NCBI GenBank assembly: GCA_020744225.1 | Contig: JAGMWG010000005.1 | Location: 1,054,001-1,118,000, forward strand | Reading direction: 5' to 3' | DNA from: Paraphoma chrysanthemicola | Taxonomy: Eukaryota > Ascomycota > Dothideomycetes > Pleosporales > Phaeosphaeriaceae | DNA: 64,000 nucleotides | Shown: positions 34,958 through 45,728 of the stretch, piece after piece | Position numbering within the stretch: position 1 is the first letter of the stretch | Layout: every line of letters starts with the position of its first letter | Translations under genes and position numbers: made by a program | Notes under the pieces: model-generated | Seen by the model: only the letters and a program-made list of their open reading frames with translations | What the model was told of the DNA's origin: nothing | Database searches by the model: none

Positions 34958-35435
34958 TAGCGAAAGCCGTAGCGTCAGTTGTAATCGCAGCCCTGTTTGG
35001 AGTCTCGCAAGGGTTTTTTTGCATTCCCGTGGTTCTAACTATCACTCCCCCAGCGTCACTTGCGGCTTGACTCACGCAGATGTGCCAGGGGTACTTATTG
35101 GAACTAATCTTTTCAAGCAGACATACTGTATCGAACGTCAACTACATGGGCCAGGTCTTCACTACATCAAATGGAGCTCAAATCCCGAAACCAGGCGCAT
35201 AAAGCTCGGAGTTGTAGTCGAGGACGGTCCTGGCGATCCTGCACAGATCCGCCTTCACGAGTTCCCGAAAAGGAGCCTCGATGAGCAGTCAAAGCGCGGT
35301 GTGCACATTGGGTTTCACCGCATGCCGGGCAACTACGAGAACTTCTGGAAGCGCTTGATCGCACCTGGCTTTGTTGCGGACTTGCCGCACTCGGCGCTCA
35401 TTGAGCATGATGATAGCATGGTTGTTATGCATTAG
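34947..35435 (+). CDS. Orphan ORF or gene fragment downstream of the M20 gene
   Basis: A 162-codon frame whose last 110 codons look protein-coding (HYIKWSSNPETRRIKLGVVV, VHIGFHRMPGNYENFWKRLI). The first 50 residues do not, and the ATG overlaps the end of the M20 gene. No family recognised. It could be a decayed 3' fragment or a small real gene with a missed upstream exon. Confidence 0.3.
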   Translation: MISSSESRSVSCNRSPVWSLARVFLHSRGSNYHSPSVTCGLTHADVPGVLIGTNLFKQTYCIERQLHGPGLHYIKWSSNPETRRIKLGVVVEDGPGDPAQIRLHEFPKRSLDEQSKRGVHIGFHRMPGNYENFWKRLIAPGFVADLPHSALIEHDDSMVVMH

Positions 35436-35716
35436 AATGACAAGGAAGCGAGTTCGAACAAATAATCTGGACTCGGCAGTGTCGATAGGATAAGTAAAGG
35501 TGATAGGTGAGAGCTGTTGCGGCCACGTGATTGAAGCCGCGCGACCAATGCACCTTCCCTCACTGCTTCGCGAGCCCAAACAATGATCTTTCCGCTCTGC
35601 CTTTCTCATTCCTATTCGACACGGCGTCATTGTCCACATTACTGTTGCCTCCTATCACGACGCACTTCACGCGACGACTCAGAACGGACGGCAGCTCCTC
35701 GCAGTTCCAGCCCGGG

Positions 35717-37159
35717 ATGTCGCTCAGCAAGCTTCCCACCGAGCTCGACTCGCACTTCGCCAGCTTCCTTGATGACGATGAGAAAGCGCTCAGTGCTCTC
35801 TCAATGGTGTCCAAACACTATCGTAGGATTTCGGAACCAATCCTATACAACAATATATACTTCTACACGCACGAATGGAAGCATCTCATGTGCATGTTCC
35901 TGACACTGGCTCACCGCAGCGAGCTCTTTTCCTATATTAAGGCCTTCGACTAGGTTTCCGGTTCGGCTAAGATGTCACAGGATAAATTCCTAGACACTCA
36001 ACACCTTCGCCAGCGCTTCGAGGACATTTCCGATGCAGTAAGACAAAAGATCGACTACCTGATTGGCGCAACACACCCAGGAAACCCGGCAACTGCTCTG
36101 TTACTCCAGCTTTACGGCCAGCTGTTCGAACCAAACTCCATTGGCGCAGTACTTGCTCTCACCTTCTGTTTCGCCTACAATCTCGAGTATATCGACATTT
36201 CCGAGAAGCCTCTTGTAGATCTCAAGCCGGTATGGGATGCATTGTCCCTCGACTGGAGGCAGATCAATCCTTCGCCTTTCGCAAGGCTCAAAGGCGTCTC
36301 TATGGTTGGGTGTGCGGAATTTTTCGAAGCCGTACCTGTCATCCTCCCGTCTATGGTGTCACTGAGAATTTCCAACGCTGATTTCGGAGGGAATCATGGC
36401 AACGACGCATACCCTTTTCATCATCCAATTCCAATTGCTGAAGCCTGTGCGAAACCAGCTCTCGAATGCATTGATATCAGCTGCGTGCCGCTGCTCACAC
36501 CAGCGTTCATCAGCTACATGGTGTCATCACCTTGGCTTCGGAATCTTAAGGTGCTGTCCATACAGTATCCCGGGATTTTCGAACAATCACCAAATCTACC
36601 TCTCTTGCTTCGCGCTCTGGAGAAGTACACTCCATCACTCGAAGTCTTTGAGTGGTACAATACAAGAGGGCTCGTTCGCGCCGCCACGTTTGATACATTC
36701 AAGTACCTCAAATGCCTCCGCATACTACACATTGATCTCGCGCTTCTCTGCCCTGCTTCCGATGTCAACTTTGAGGTGTGTGGGCATCTCGATGAGGTCC
36801 TCCCTGAGCAACTGAACGAGTTGAAAGTCAACGAATTCACTTGCGATAAGCTCAATGAAGCCATGCACCAATTCAGCACAACTTCCGAAAATTTGGAAGA
36901 CCAGTTCACTGTCGACATGGAGGCTCTAGCGTTCTGGCGTTCCAAGGTGCCGTTCGAGCGTCTCACCCTGGTAGTTGAGATGGAACACGTCGATCTCAAT
37001 CCTCCGCACGAGATCCAAACCTTTGAGCTCGATCCTTCAACGTTATATGCTCTACAAATTGTGGCAAACAAATTATGTGGCATGGGAATGACATTGGAAG
37101 TAATACGGCCCAGGTTCAAGTCACAGGCCGAGGAAATTCTCATTAGTCCGCGTCACTAA
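35717..37159 (+). pseudogene. F-box / leucine-rich-repeat-like gene split by an in-frame TAG
   Basis: Single frame of 481 codons from the ATG at 35717 to the TAA at 37157-37159, open except for TAG at codon 79 (35951-35953). Before it: an F-box-like start (LSKLPTELDSHFASFLDDDE, then ALSMVSKHYRRISEPILYNN), the usual F-box plus first helix. After it: about 400 residues with a leucine-repeat rhythm (LKGVSMVGCAEFFEAVPVIL, LEVFEWYNT, LKVLSIQYPG), typical of fungal F-box proteins that choose SCF ubiquitin-ligase substrates. The two halves belong together because neither alone makes a normal F-box/LRR protein. No intron with acceptable signals removes the TAG. Downstream translation could only start at ATG 35972. 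Confidence 0.65.
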
Positions 37160-37691
37160 TTAGGTTCATTTGATCTGCGCATTTGGCCTGACAGTCACAA
37201 GAGTCCGGACCATGGGTTTCGCACTAATGGTTTACTGGGATGTGATAGGCAATGGTCCAGACAACAGGAGGATTATGTGTAGAATATCATTGAAGTGCCT
37301 AAATGAGACACAGATTTGGACTATCTGTATTTTGGCATCGGTACCGGGCATGGCGAGCTAGCTGTGAGAACCGATCAAAGTCCCCTTCTGTGGCATGTCC
37401 TATTGGGACAATTGATACAACACTTTCAGACACCTCTACGGACAGTGTCCACACAAGTGGCAAAGCAAACGTCATTACTCGCGTGAAATCGAAACTTTCC
37501 CTCGCTGTATTAGTCAAGCTGTCTCATTTGCCTTCGTCATGGGATCTGCCCTCACCTGGTGATGTTTTCATCGCCATCCTCACCTTCACAATCTAGCAGG
37601 AAGCTACTCCGCCTTGGACCACCCTCAACAGCTCATAATTGAGTCGTATTCCTTGAAAACTTCGTAGAAACACCATTGAACAGTGAAACAA
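37160..37691. other. Intergenic gap between convergent genes
   Basis: Nothing recognised. Confidence 0.5.
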
Positions 37692-38429
37692 CTATTTCCC
37701 GTGCTTGTCTGCGATTTCATTTTGCCCTTGCATAACCCACTTTTGAAACGGATCCTCAACATTCGGGTCTTTCCTTAGCCTCTCAATCTGATCCTCACCG
37801 CTCGGAACTTTCAGCCCCTTCTTGACCGCCTCCCTCGCCTCGATCCTCTCGCACCACTCCTTCAACCGCGGAAACTTTCCCAAATCAATACCCGCCCACG
37901 GCGCCCATCTCACCCACGTGAAAGTGCTGATGTCAGCAATCGAGTACTTCTCGCCAATCAAGTACTCGCGATCCTTCAGACGGGTATCCAAGATCGAATA
38001 TAACCGTTTTGTCTCGTTCTGGTACCGATCAATCCCATATTGAATCTTCTCTGGCGCATATCGGAAGAAATGGTTCGCTTGTCCTTGCATCGGACCCACG
38101 CCGGCATTTTGGAAGAACAGCCATTGTATCATCTCGCTCTTCTCATTTGCGTCTTTGAAGTGGAAGCGAAAGTCAGGGTCATAGTGTTCGGCCAAGTATA
38201 AGAAAATTGCCCCAGATTCGAAGACAGGGAACGAGCCACGTGCGTGGTCGACAATTGCGGGGATGCGTCCGTTGGGATTGGTTCTGAGGAAATCGGGCTT
38301 CTTTTGCTCGTCTGCACCGAGGTCGATAGAGGTTACGGTATATGGAGTGCTGAGTTCTTCGAGGAAGATGGAGATCTTTTGGCCGTTGGGAGTGGCGGAT
38401 GTGAGTAGTTCAATCTTGGGAGTAGACAT
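37692..38429 (-). CDS. Glutathione S-transferase, Ure2/YfcG type
   Basis: Intronless, 245 aa. The N-terminal thioredoxin-fold domain carries the nu/Ure2-type active-site stretch TSATPNGQKISIFLEEL, with a Thr-Pro-Asn-Gly motif in place of a catalytic Tyr. NPNGRIPAIVD (cis-Pro) and FPVFESGAIFLYLAEHYDP form the glutathione site. The C-terminal helical domain holds WLFFQNAGVGPMQGQANHFF and the family signature SIADISTFTWVRW. Relatives are glutathione-dependent disulfide-bond oxidoreductases or transferases in the cytosol. It sits 325 bp downstream of the P450 on the same strand, suggesting a detoxification or secondary-metabolism pairing, which is inference. Confidence 0.95.
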   Translation of the reverse strand: MSTPKIELLTSATPNGQKISIFLEELSTPYTVTSIDLGADEQKKPDFLRTNPNGRIPAIVDHARGSFPVFESGAIFLYLAEHYDPDFRFHFKDANEKSEMIQWLFFQNAGVGPMQGQANHFFRYAPEKIQYGIDRYQNETKRLYSILDTRLKDREYLIGEKYSIADISTFTWVRWAPWAGIDLGKFPRLKEWCERIEAREAVKKGLKVPSGEDQIERLRKDPNVEDPFQKWVMQGQNEIADKHGK

Positions 38430-38754
38430 TATGAATCTGTGCTTAGCAGATTTAGAGCAACGATCTTAAGAATATCGAGTGTCGTCAATTGGTGACTTGT
38501 AGTGTGGTGGAAATCATGCTTGTGGTTACAAAGCAGTTGTTTGTTCACAAGTGCTTAGCGCATCATGATGTCAGAGCACCGGAGCTTCTTAGTGTTCCCA
38601 AATGAGTTCATTGGCACGCTGGGGGCAACCACATACAACATCTCCAAAACGGAGACAAGCGAATGCAAATGTACGCGTGCAAATTTCAAATGCCCCAAAA
38701 TAACCTGGGCATCATTATGCGGTTGCCAATGTGCTTGAAATGCAAGTCGCGATA

Positions 38755-40482
38755 TCAAATCGAGTCAACAGACTTTACCTTCACCTTCATTGGCGACTTC
38801 TCCCAGAGTGTAAACACCCTTTGGTCGAGCCAATTCTTCTCCTCCATTTCTGGTAAAAGCTCGAGATCGAAGTTGTATATTACCTTGGAAAGTAACAAGC
38901 GCATCTCGTGATATGCCATGCTATAGAGGTGTTAGTGCTCCTTCACCAATCTCCGTGCAGGGTATGCTGAAAATGGCGTACTTCTTGCCCAAACAATCTC
39001 TTGCACCATAAGAGAACGGCTGAACTGCGGATCGCTCATCGTTCGCATAGCGTTCATCGCCAGTCCACCGTTCTGGAACGAACGACAACGGATCCTTGAA
39101 AAGTCTCGGGGATCGGTACATAGCGTAGTGACTTGCACCCACGGTGCACTATATTGATCATGATAGTCAGTATGATAACCTCCATAGATATATGCCGATA
39201 TCTTACACCTGGAGGCACGTAGTAGCCGCAAACAGTCGATCCATCGGCGGGGGTGAGGTGAGGCAAGCCGACAGGGACCGGTGGATAACGTCTAAGTCCT
39301 TCTTTGATGCAAGCATTGAGGTAAGGCAAGCTTTGCGTAGCTTCCATAGTGATCTCATCCGAAGACGCGAACTGGCCTCTTATCTCGTCGACTAACTTCG
39401 TCATCTTGTCCGGATGCGTGAGCAGTAAATATGTTAAGCCACTGAGAAGAGTCGCCGTCGTTTCCGTGCCCGCCACCATGAACAAATTTGCGTTAACAAT
39501 CATTTCGGCACTTGACATGGCTGCTTTGCCCTTCTCTTCGTGCTGGAGGATCAAGTCCCAGAGGTCGACTCCTTCAGATGATCGCCCCTTTTCCATTCTT
39601 TTCTCCACTCTTTCGCGAGAAAAGTTGAAGTGTGTGTACTGTGCTTTAGCAATGACCTTGTGCAGCAACTTTCGAAGCAATCCCGCAACGATCGGGTAGT
39701 AGTAGTACACTAAGCTAAGTTTCACTCCAATCTTGATCTGTTCGAACATGATCTTCACCCAAGGGTTGCTAGAATGAAATCGTGAGCGAAAATTTAGTAC
39801 CAATGCCAAGTGAGCACTTACTATTCCGAATTGTCCAGCATATGTAGCGATTCACCGAAAGTCAAGTCGGCCATCGCATCAAACGTCGCATAGTTGAAAG
39901 AAGAAACCAAGTCGACAACCCCTTCCTGCTTTAGATTGCGCACAAGCTTGTCAGCATATGTAGTGAACAGCGGTGATTGCTGCGTCAACGCTCGATCCGA
40001 GAAAGCCGACGTGAAAATCTTCCGGGTCCTTGCATGCTCGATTGGATCTCGAATTGTAGTCAAAGCGGGTGTGTTGTTGAGGTTGCGCGCGTATCTATGG
40101 AAATGCTTCGGAGGTGCGGAACCTTCGCCATCTTTGGCCCCATATGCATATATGTCTCGCCATACGCGAGGATTGAGAAAACTGAGCTCATCGGGGGAGA
40201 TGCGAACAACCTCGCCATATTGCTCATGGAGTTGAGCAACGTATATATGGACCTTTCCTCTTCTGATGGCATTGAGGTGGGGAAGGCGTGTGAACGCGGA
40301 AGCTTTTGGGCCAGGAAATCCATGGAGTGGATGAAAGTAGACTCGGTAGACACCCCTGGCGAGCCAACGGAAGAGTATCTGATATGTATTAGGGTTCCTT
40401 CTCCATCACGACTACTACAGGGTGTACTCACAGCCCCCAGGAAAAGTATAACGATCCGCGATTTTGAAAGAGCTTCTAGCAT
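38755..40482 (-). CDS. Cytochrome P450 monooxygenase, CYP65 / isotrichodermin-15-hydroxylase-like
   Basis: Five exons: 40482-40432, 40378-39822, 39768-39207, 39148-38982 and 38920-38755. The four introns are 53-61 nt and all phases fit; the product is 500 aa. A hydrophobic N-terminal anchor (SRIVILFLGAILFRWLA) is followed by the proline hinge HGFPGPKAS. I-helix oxygen-activation motif AGTETT at 302-307; ExxR at 359-362 (EGLRR); PERW block in LSFVPERWTGDERY; haem loop FSYGARDCLG with Cys442. HPLHGFPGPK, the YGEVVRISPDELSF block and the PPGCTVGASHYAMYRSP end are typical of CYP65-like secondary-metabolism enzymes. The substrate is unknown. Start at 40482 rather than an in-frame upstream ATG at 40569, because the anchor then begins the protein. 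Confidence 0.95.
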
Positions 40483-41399
40483 TGTAGCTGTTGACTGGAG
40501 AAAGAGTTGAGTAAAGCACGCGTGAGTTGAAGTGGCATCCAGTGTGGAATGAGCCTGATATAAGAACAATCGAATCGATGCAGGGTATCACACTGATGGT
40601 CATATAGGTCCACTTATTTGTGACAGTGCTGATGAAGAGTAATCCTTGTGGGACGCGAGCTCGAGTTGATCGGCTCATTGGCCTGACCACGACACTCGAC
40701 TCGAATATTGTACCTTGCGTGATCATCCAGGGTCACTGCATGAATGGTTATGCATGGTGGCTATCAATCACCCAATCCATCTGTGCTGTATAGACCATTT
40801 TCTTGTGGTCATGACGATGAGTGTTAGCTCATGTCAGCACTGTTTGCTATCTAAGCCATGCCTTCGTGGTTGTCGCATGAGCTTAAAGTGAAGCACAAGA
40901 CTCGTCGCAGGCGCAGATCCCAATACTGTACCTCATTGTGGGGAAAACATCTACTTGCCTCGCGCGAGTCGGATGGAGCGCGGATGAAGATCGTATATAA
41001 ACCTTGTGCTTCCGATGCGATTTCCGACCATCCGCGCTAATTTACTCCACCTTTTACATCCCCTCCATGCCAAAATGATCGGCAGCCAGACACAAAAGGT
41101 GTCACGTTGGGTTGTAACCTGGACAGCAACAGAGCTTTTTGCGGGGGCGGACACAACTGCAGACACTGCATCTAGATTATGACGGCATTGCGTTGGGAGA
41201 GGGGCAGCAAGCTTAAAGGGTGAGGCACGTGGTCCGACTAGAAGGAAGATTTTCACTCCGTTTTGTGTGCTGAGTGCGCTTGAACAGGAAAATGGATTTG
41301 GCAAGAACAGTCATTTGCTACTTGCATTTGCACCACAATCATCGTGGCACGCTAGTGACACCTTAGTAACAAGCTAATTCGTTGTCTCACCAGGTACCT
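40483..41399. other. Intergenic
   Basis: Promoter of the P450 and unassigned DNA; TATATAAA at about 40993 on the plus strand has no gene after it. Confidence 0.45.
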
Positions 41400-42060
41400 C
41401 TATGCGCTCAGCCCAACTTGAAAGCGGTAACCCAAGGCCACATACATCTGATGAGTCGACATGAGCTGAAGCGGTGGCCAAGGTGGAGAGACACGCGCCA
41501 TATTTAGCATACTGAACAGACTTCCGGACGCTAGAAGCGTGGAAATGTAGTTTTTGCAGCGAATATGCAACTTTGCCAACATAGTAGCCATGCGCAAGAT
41601 GCTGGTATGAAAGCCCTCGAGGTTGACTTTTGAGACTGCATGATCGTCTTTGCATGGACTACTCGATCGCTCATTATCTCTCCAGACTAGCTTCATTTTC
41701 CTTCTGCTACTAAAATTTAGTCTATCTCTTTGACTCACAAACCATGTAGCAGTAGTGATTAATTGTGATACATACTGTGCACCATCTGTAGGATCCACTT
41801 CGTTGATCTTGTCGAGAATGGCCGCACAGGGCGATATCATGAAGTCCTGCGTGCTGTTGCAGGCTACTTTCTAGACACTATCATCGACATTTTTCATATC
41901 GGCCAAGAACTACCTATACCGGAAAGTTTTCAGACATCTCCTCCACCAATGCGTACATAACCCCCTTGGATTTGTCAAAATAGTGAGCCAAGTAGCCGTT
42001 GTCGTTGTGTGCGGAGTTCTCAAGCTCTAGATCGGGATGGGCTCTAACGACATGTTGGTA
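41400..42060 (-). CDS. Possible multi-exon gene or eroded fragment next to the P450
   Basis: Three coding-like blocks join in frame: 42060-41920 (QHVVRAHPDLELENSAHNDN, then GYLAHYFDKSKGVMYALVEE), 41846-41776 (DFMISPCAAILDKINEVDPT) and 41709-41400 (VNLEGFHTSILRMATMLAKL, ending QVGLSA-TAG). The second intron has good signals (GTATGT...TTTTAG); the first donor, GTATAG, is weak. An in-frame TGA at 42061 precedes the first block and no convincing start exon was found, though a 66-codon frame ends at 42081. No family recognised. It may be a decaying neighbour of the P450/GST pair or a real gene with a missed 5' end. Confidence 0.33.
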
Positions 42061-42719
42061 TCACGCAGGCTCGTGCGAAGCTACTCGGAAACGACGCGCT
42101 GTGCACACTTGATGGGGATCACCCTACAGTGACTGTACAGCCACGATGGCAGTATTGTAATTCGTGGATGAAGACTTCTTGGTTCGCTAAACAGCCCGTC
42201 ATTGGTGCGAGATCTAGATCTCAAGAAGTCAAGCACGGATTGGGGCCTGGGCATGGAGTTTGCAGCGCCTGAAATGGTCATGACTGGGATGGCAGCTAAA
42301 CAGATAACGATGGCGAAGATGTCGAATGGATGTTCATGTGTGTATCAGATTGTGTACCCATGTTCTCTCAAATGGTAAGTTCATCACTCTGGCATGATTT
42401 GAACCAAAGGTCTTTCAAAGGTTATGCCGACCAGGAACACTGCGAACACGAACAGGCGGCTACGCTTCACGATATAGAACCCCCCGAAATCGGATTAATA
42501 AAAAGCGAATGAATAGACATCCAGCCACTTCGCAGGATGCACCTGAGCATTGTGAAGCTCTCAAAACTTCGTAAGCTTTGAAAACATTACCGAAAACTAG
42601 CAATACAACACAGTCCACGTACAATGTCTCCCAGCTGTTGCCCATACAAAACATCATCGCTCATCTCGTTCCCCAGATCCTAGGACCATCCCTAACTGGG
42701 CGTTCCAGCGCCACCCAAA
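42061..42719. other. Intergenic
   Basis: No supported gene; may contain the missing 5' exon of the preceding model. Confidence 0.4.
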
Positions 42720-43283
42720 ATGTGCAGGAACAGCCCCTGCTTCATTGACCCAGTGGAATGCTTCCGCTCCGCCGCCCGCAAACTCGCTGGCGAAGTCTTT
42801 CCTGGTGAAGACGCACGTACCAAAATCATCAAGCCCTCTAACCGAAGCACTTCTCCAGCAGGTTCAGCTAAAGTTTCATTCTCTTGGACTCCACCAATCA
42901 AACTATCAGTGTCGAAGCAGGACGACCAACTTTTCCGAAAAGTCGTTCACCAAAGCAGTCTTGTACCCTGCACAGTCTGCCACCGCGTCCTCATGTCCAC
43001 ACACCCGACCTCCGTGCGCGGTCGGGCGCCCGAGTATGTTGTGACTGCATGTGGGCACCCGTTTCATATGCAGTGCTTGTACAGTTACTTGACTGAGACC
43101 TCGGAAACGAACTATCTGGAATGCGGGGAATGCGAGGAAGTTAGGGCATGGGTTCGTGTTATTGGGTGGGATGCAGGCGAAGTCAGCGTTGGAATGGATA
43201 GGTTACGACATGTTGAGATGAAGGCAGGCAATGGGTCGAATGTTAGGCGTAACGGGGAGGATGAAGATGGGAAAGTGGAGTAG
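42720..43283 (+). CDS. RING-H2 finger protein
   Basis: Intronless, 187 aa. A full cross-brace set of ligands is visible: Cys84-x2-Cys87, Cys111-x-His113, His116-x2-Cys119, Cys135-x2-Cys138 (PCTVCHRVL, TACGHPFHMQCL, LECGECEE). The spacing fits the RING-H2 consensus, so E3 ubiquitin-ligase activity is likely but unproven. The N-terminal 80 residues are Ser/Pro/Lys-rich and disordered; the tail is Gly/Asn/Asp-rich. No membrane segment. Confidence 0.82.
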   Translation: MCRNSPCFIDPVECFRSAARKLAGEVFPGEDARTKIIKPSNRSTSPAGSAKVSFSWTPPIKLSVSKQDDQLFRKVVHQSSLVPCTVCHRVLMSTHPTSVRGRAPEYVVTACGHPFHMQCLYSYLTETSETNYLECGECEEVRAWVRVIGWDAGEVSVGMDRLRHVEMKAGNGSNVRRNGEDEDGKVE

Positions 43284-44174
43284 TAAAATGAGATGGATTT
43301 GAATATGGATGTGGAGGGAGTTGAATTGTGTTGAGGTAATAAATCGACGTGAGATTGGTACTCAAACGTTCCAAGTCACTACTTGCCAGCATTGACAGAT
43401 TCTTACAAATAGCAAATCAATCTAATTAGACGCGTTCGCATGCCAATCTATGAAAAAGTCTTCCCAATTCATTATTTTGACCTGGGTCTTGTCCATACAT
43501 GCCAATCGATCCAGATTCGCAGCTACATCACCGACCAATCAATACACATCCATCCAAACCTTCCACACACGAACCCCAGAACATCAAAACCCAATACACC
43601 CACAGCAACAACGACCCTGCAAATACCCCGAGCCCTCGATCCCCGACCCACGATCCATGGAACTTGTCTAGAACGCTTACCCATACTCGCCTCGTACTCA
43701 TCCACACCATCACGGGTTTTGTGGAAATGTTCGCCGGACCACTCCCATCAAAGTGCGTCGAGCATGACCACCAAGCTGGAAATCATCACACCACGCATAT
43801 ATACTCGATCGAGAAAGTTTGTGGAGGTGGTGTTGATCGCTGCGGATATTGTCGCCGGGGCATGGTGTGATCATTTGGGGGGAAACTGGGGAGGAGGTGT
43901 GTGAGGGTAGCGTCATGATGACCTTGTGCACTGTGGTAACCTGGATTTCCGTGCGGAATAGTTTGTTTGAAGTTTTGCATGGAGTTGGATGTTGGCAAGG
44001 AATGCATATATATGTGAATAAATGTATACATCTTCTTAGAAACGAGTTCCGAGATAGATGAGAAATGCTCGCTCGCTCGCTAGAAATAAATATCCAAGAA
44101 ATAAACACCCCTAGAACCTCAAAGGACGAGACTTTTCCTTTTCCTTTCCCGTTCCTTTCGTCGATTCCATGACT
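43284..44174. other. Intergenic, AT-rich in its first part
   Basis: Overlapping frames on both strands around 43440-44108 lack any domain feature and look like shadows of low-complexity CCA/TCA-rich DNA. No gene accepted. Confidence 0.45.
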
Positions 44175-45728
44175 TTACTCTGCATCAATCATGCCCGCCA
44201 TCGGCAATCCAGTCCCATCAAAAAACTCCTTCATCGCATCCATTTCCTCATCCACGCCCTTTTCCCCTGCTTTAAACAAGTCAAACTTGAAGAAATAGCT
44301 ATGTCGTCCATATCTCCTCCAATACCCCAAACACATCTCTCTCCACCGCGCCTCCTTGCCTACCTCTCTCAGCACCTCATCATCCAACGCAACCCGACTG
44401 ACAAGCCCATCTCTATCCGTGCGTACGAAAAGTATGCGGTGTACGCTGCCAAACGCCATTTTCATAATCGCGACAATCATCGGTATATCTTCGCGCGGGA
44501 TTTGCGCAACGTTGAGAGTCAGCGTGAATAAGTGCACGTCTTTGACCAGGTCCTGGATCTGACATCGCCAGAAATACTGCAAGGAGCGCGGATTCGTGGC
44601 GACGGGGGGTTCGAACAGAGCGAATACGGGGTCAGGCGCAAGCCAGCGTATACAGTGGAGTAGTGCCAGTTTGCCGAAATGAAAACTCAGGCGCCGAATC
44701 TCATTGCGTGTCGAGGGCCCAGATTGCCATAGGAAATTGGTGAAGCCTGTGAGGCCGAATTGGAAATCTGTGCTGTGGAAAATGTGTGGGAGGAGCGTTG
44801 CGGTGAGGGGCTTGGAGATGCGGAATAAGGTGGAGAGGGAGATTGCTGGGCTAGGTGATGAGCATTTCATGCGGAGGGTGCCGTACTCATCGGAGCAGAG
44901 GTTGTAGGTGCGCGAGAGGCCGCTAGCAGTTTTGAGGATGAGGTCTTGAAGTTCGGGTGGTAGTTGTTGGAAGCGGTGGAAGAGAGGGCGGATGGTGATA
45001 GTGTCTTTCTGGGATGGGGGAGGACCAAGAGCTTGTGAGCGCTGCGTGAGCGAGGAATCGAGCGTGGTGTGGCCGGCGGGGCGACGCGAGGCTTCGAGAT
45101 GCGAGAAGTAGATCCGGTTGAAGTAGTCGCGGGAAGACATCCAGCCGGCTCCGGAGCGGACGACGAGCTTATAGTGTCCTCTTGACCTTGTATGGGGTTG
45201 ACCTGAAGTGAAGCTCTTCAAACTGATGCTGCTTGTCTGCCTCGCCGTATCAAATCCACATGGGTCCATCGAGTCGCGACGATCGTCGTGTTCGCCAATG
45301 ACAGGCTTCACGCTAGTTTGCTGAGGCGGAAAGAGTCGGATGATGATTGTCTGGCGGGCATCTGTGAGGGAGGCGTCCGTCAAGATACACGCGACAGAGC
45401 TGCCAAGTTCCAAACTGGAGAAGGAGTTTACAGAAGCTAGGCTAATCTTTCCGTGGAAGTGCAGACTGGAATCATGGTTGAGGGACCACTGCAAGAGATG
45501 GTCCATGTAGCATCTCTTTTGCTGTTCATGCACCCAGAGTGTATTGGAAGAGTTGCGTGGCGATTTTGTTGGTGTCAGCCCTGGCTTCGATAACCTTTTC
45601 CCAGATGGCGGCGTCATGGTTGCCGTTTGAGGGCCTGCTGTCGGCTTAATGCTCTCGGAACTGTTGCGCCGCATCATTTTGAAACGGTCGAGAAGTCTTG
45701 CGAGTGCTTGGTTAAAGTGGTCGAACAT
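44175..45728 (-). CDS. F-box-like hypothetical protein
   Basis: Intronless frame, 517 aa from the ATG at 45728 (the open frame continues upstream only with non-ATG codons). The N-terminus is Ser/Thr/Pro-rich. Around residues 250-270 an F-box-like helix pair appears (FHRFQQLPPELQDLILKTAS). The C-terminal half has hydrophobic strand/helix alternation (FTNFLWQSGPSTRNEIRRLS, LFTLTLNVAQIPREDIPMIV), as in the fungal F-box-associated regions that follow such motifs. Likely an SCF substrate adaptor, but the F-box is weak. No membrane segments. Confidence 0.65.
   Translation of the reverse strand: MFDHFNQALARLLDRFKMMRRNSSESIKPTAGPQTATMTPPSGKRLSKPGLTPTKSPRNSSNTLWVHEQQKRCYMDHLLQWSLNHDSSLHFHGKISLASVNSFSSLELGSSVACILTDASLTDARQTIIIRLFPPQQTSVKPVIGEHDDRRDSMDPCGFDTARQTSSISLKSFTSGQPHTRSRGHYKLVVRSGAGWMSSRDYFNRIYFSHLEASRRPAGHTTLDSSLTQRSQALGPPPSQKDTITIRPLFHRFQQLPPELQDLILKTASGLSRTYNLCSDEYGTLRMKCSSPSPAISLSTLFRISKPLTATLLPHIFHSTDFQFGLTGFTNFLWQSGPSTRNEIRRLSFHFGKLALLHCIRWLAPDPVFALFEPPVATNPRSLQYFWRCQIQDLVKDVHLFTLTLNVAQIPREDIPMIVAIMKMAFGSVHRILFVRTDRDGLVSRVALDDEVLREVGKEARWREMCLGYWRRYGRHSYFFKFDLFKAGEKGVDEEMDAMKEFFDGTGLPMAGMIDAE

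Noticed and set aside
43440..43904. A 154-codon plus-strand frame as a gene.
   Set aside because: Thr/Pro/His/Ser-rich low complexity with comparable frames on the other strand; no domain.
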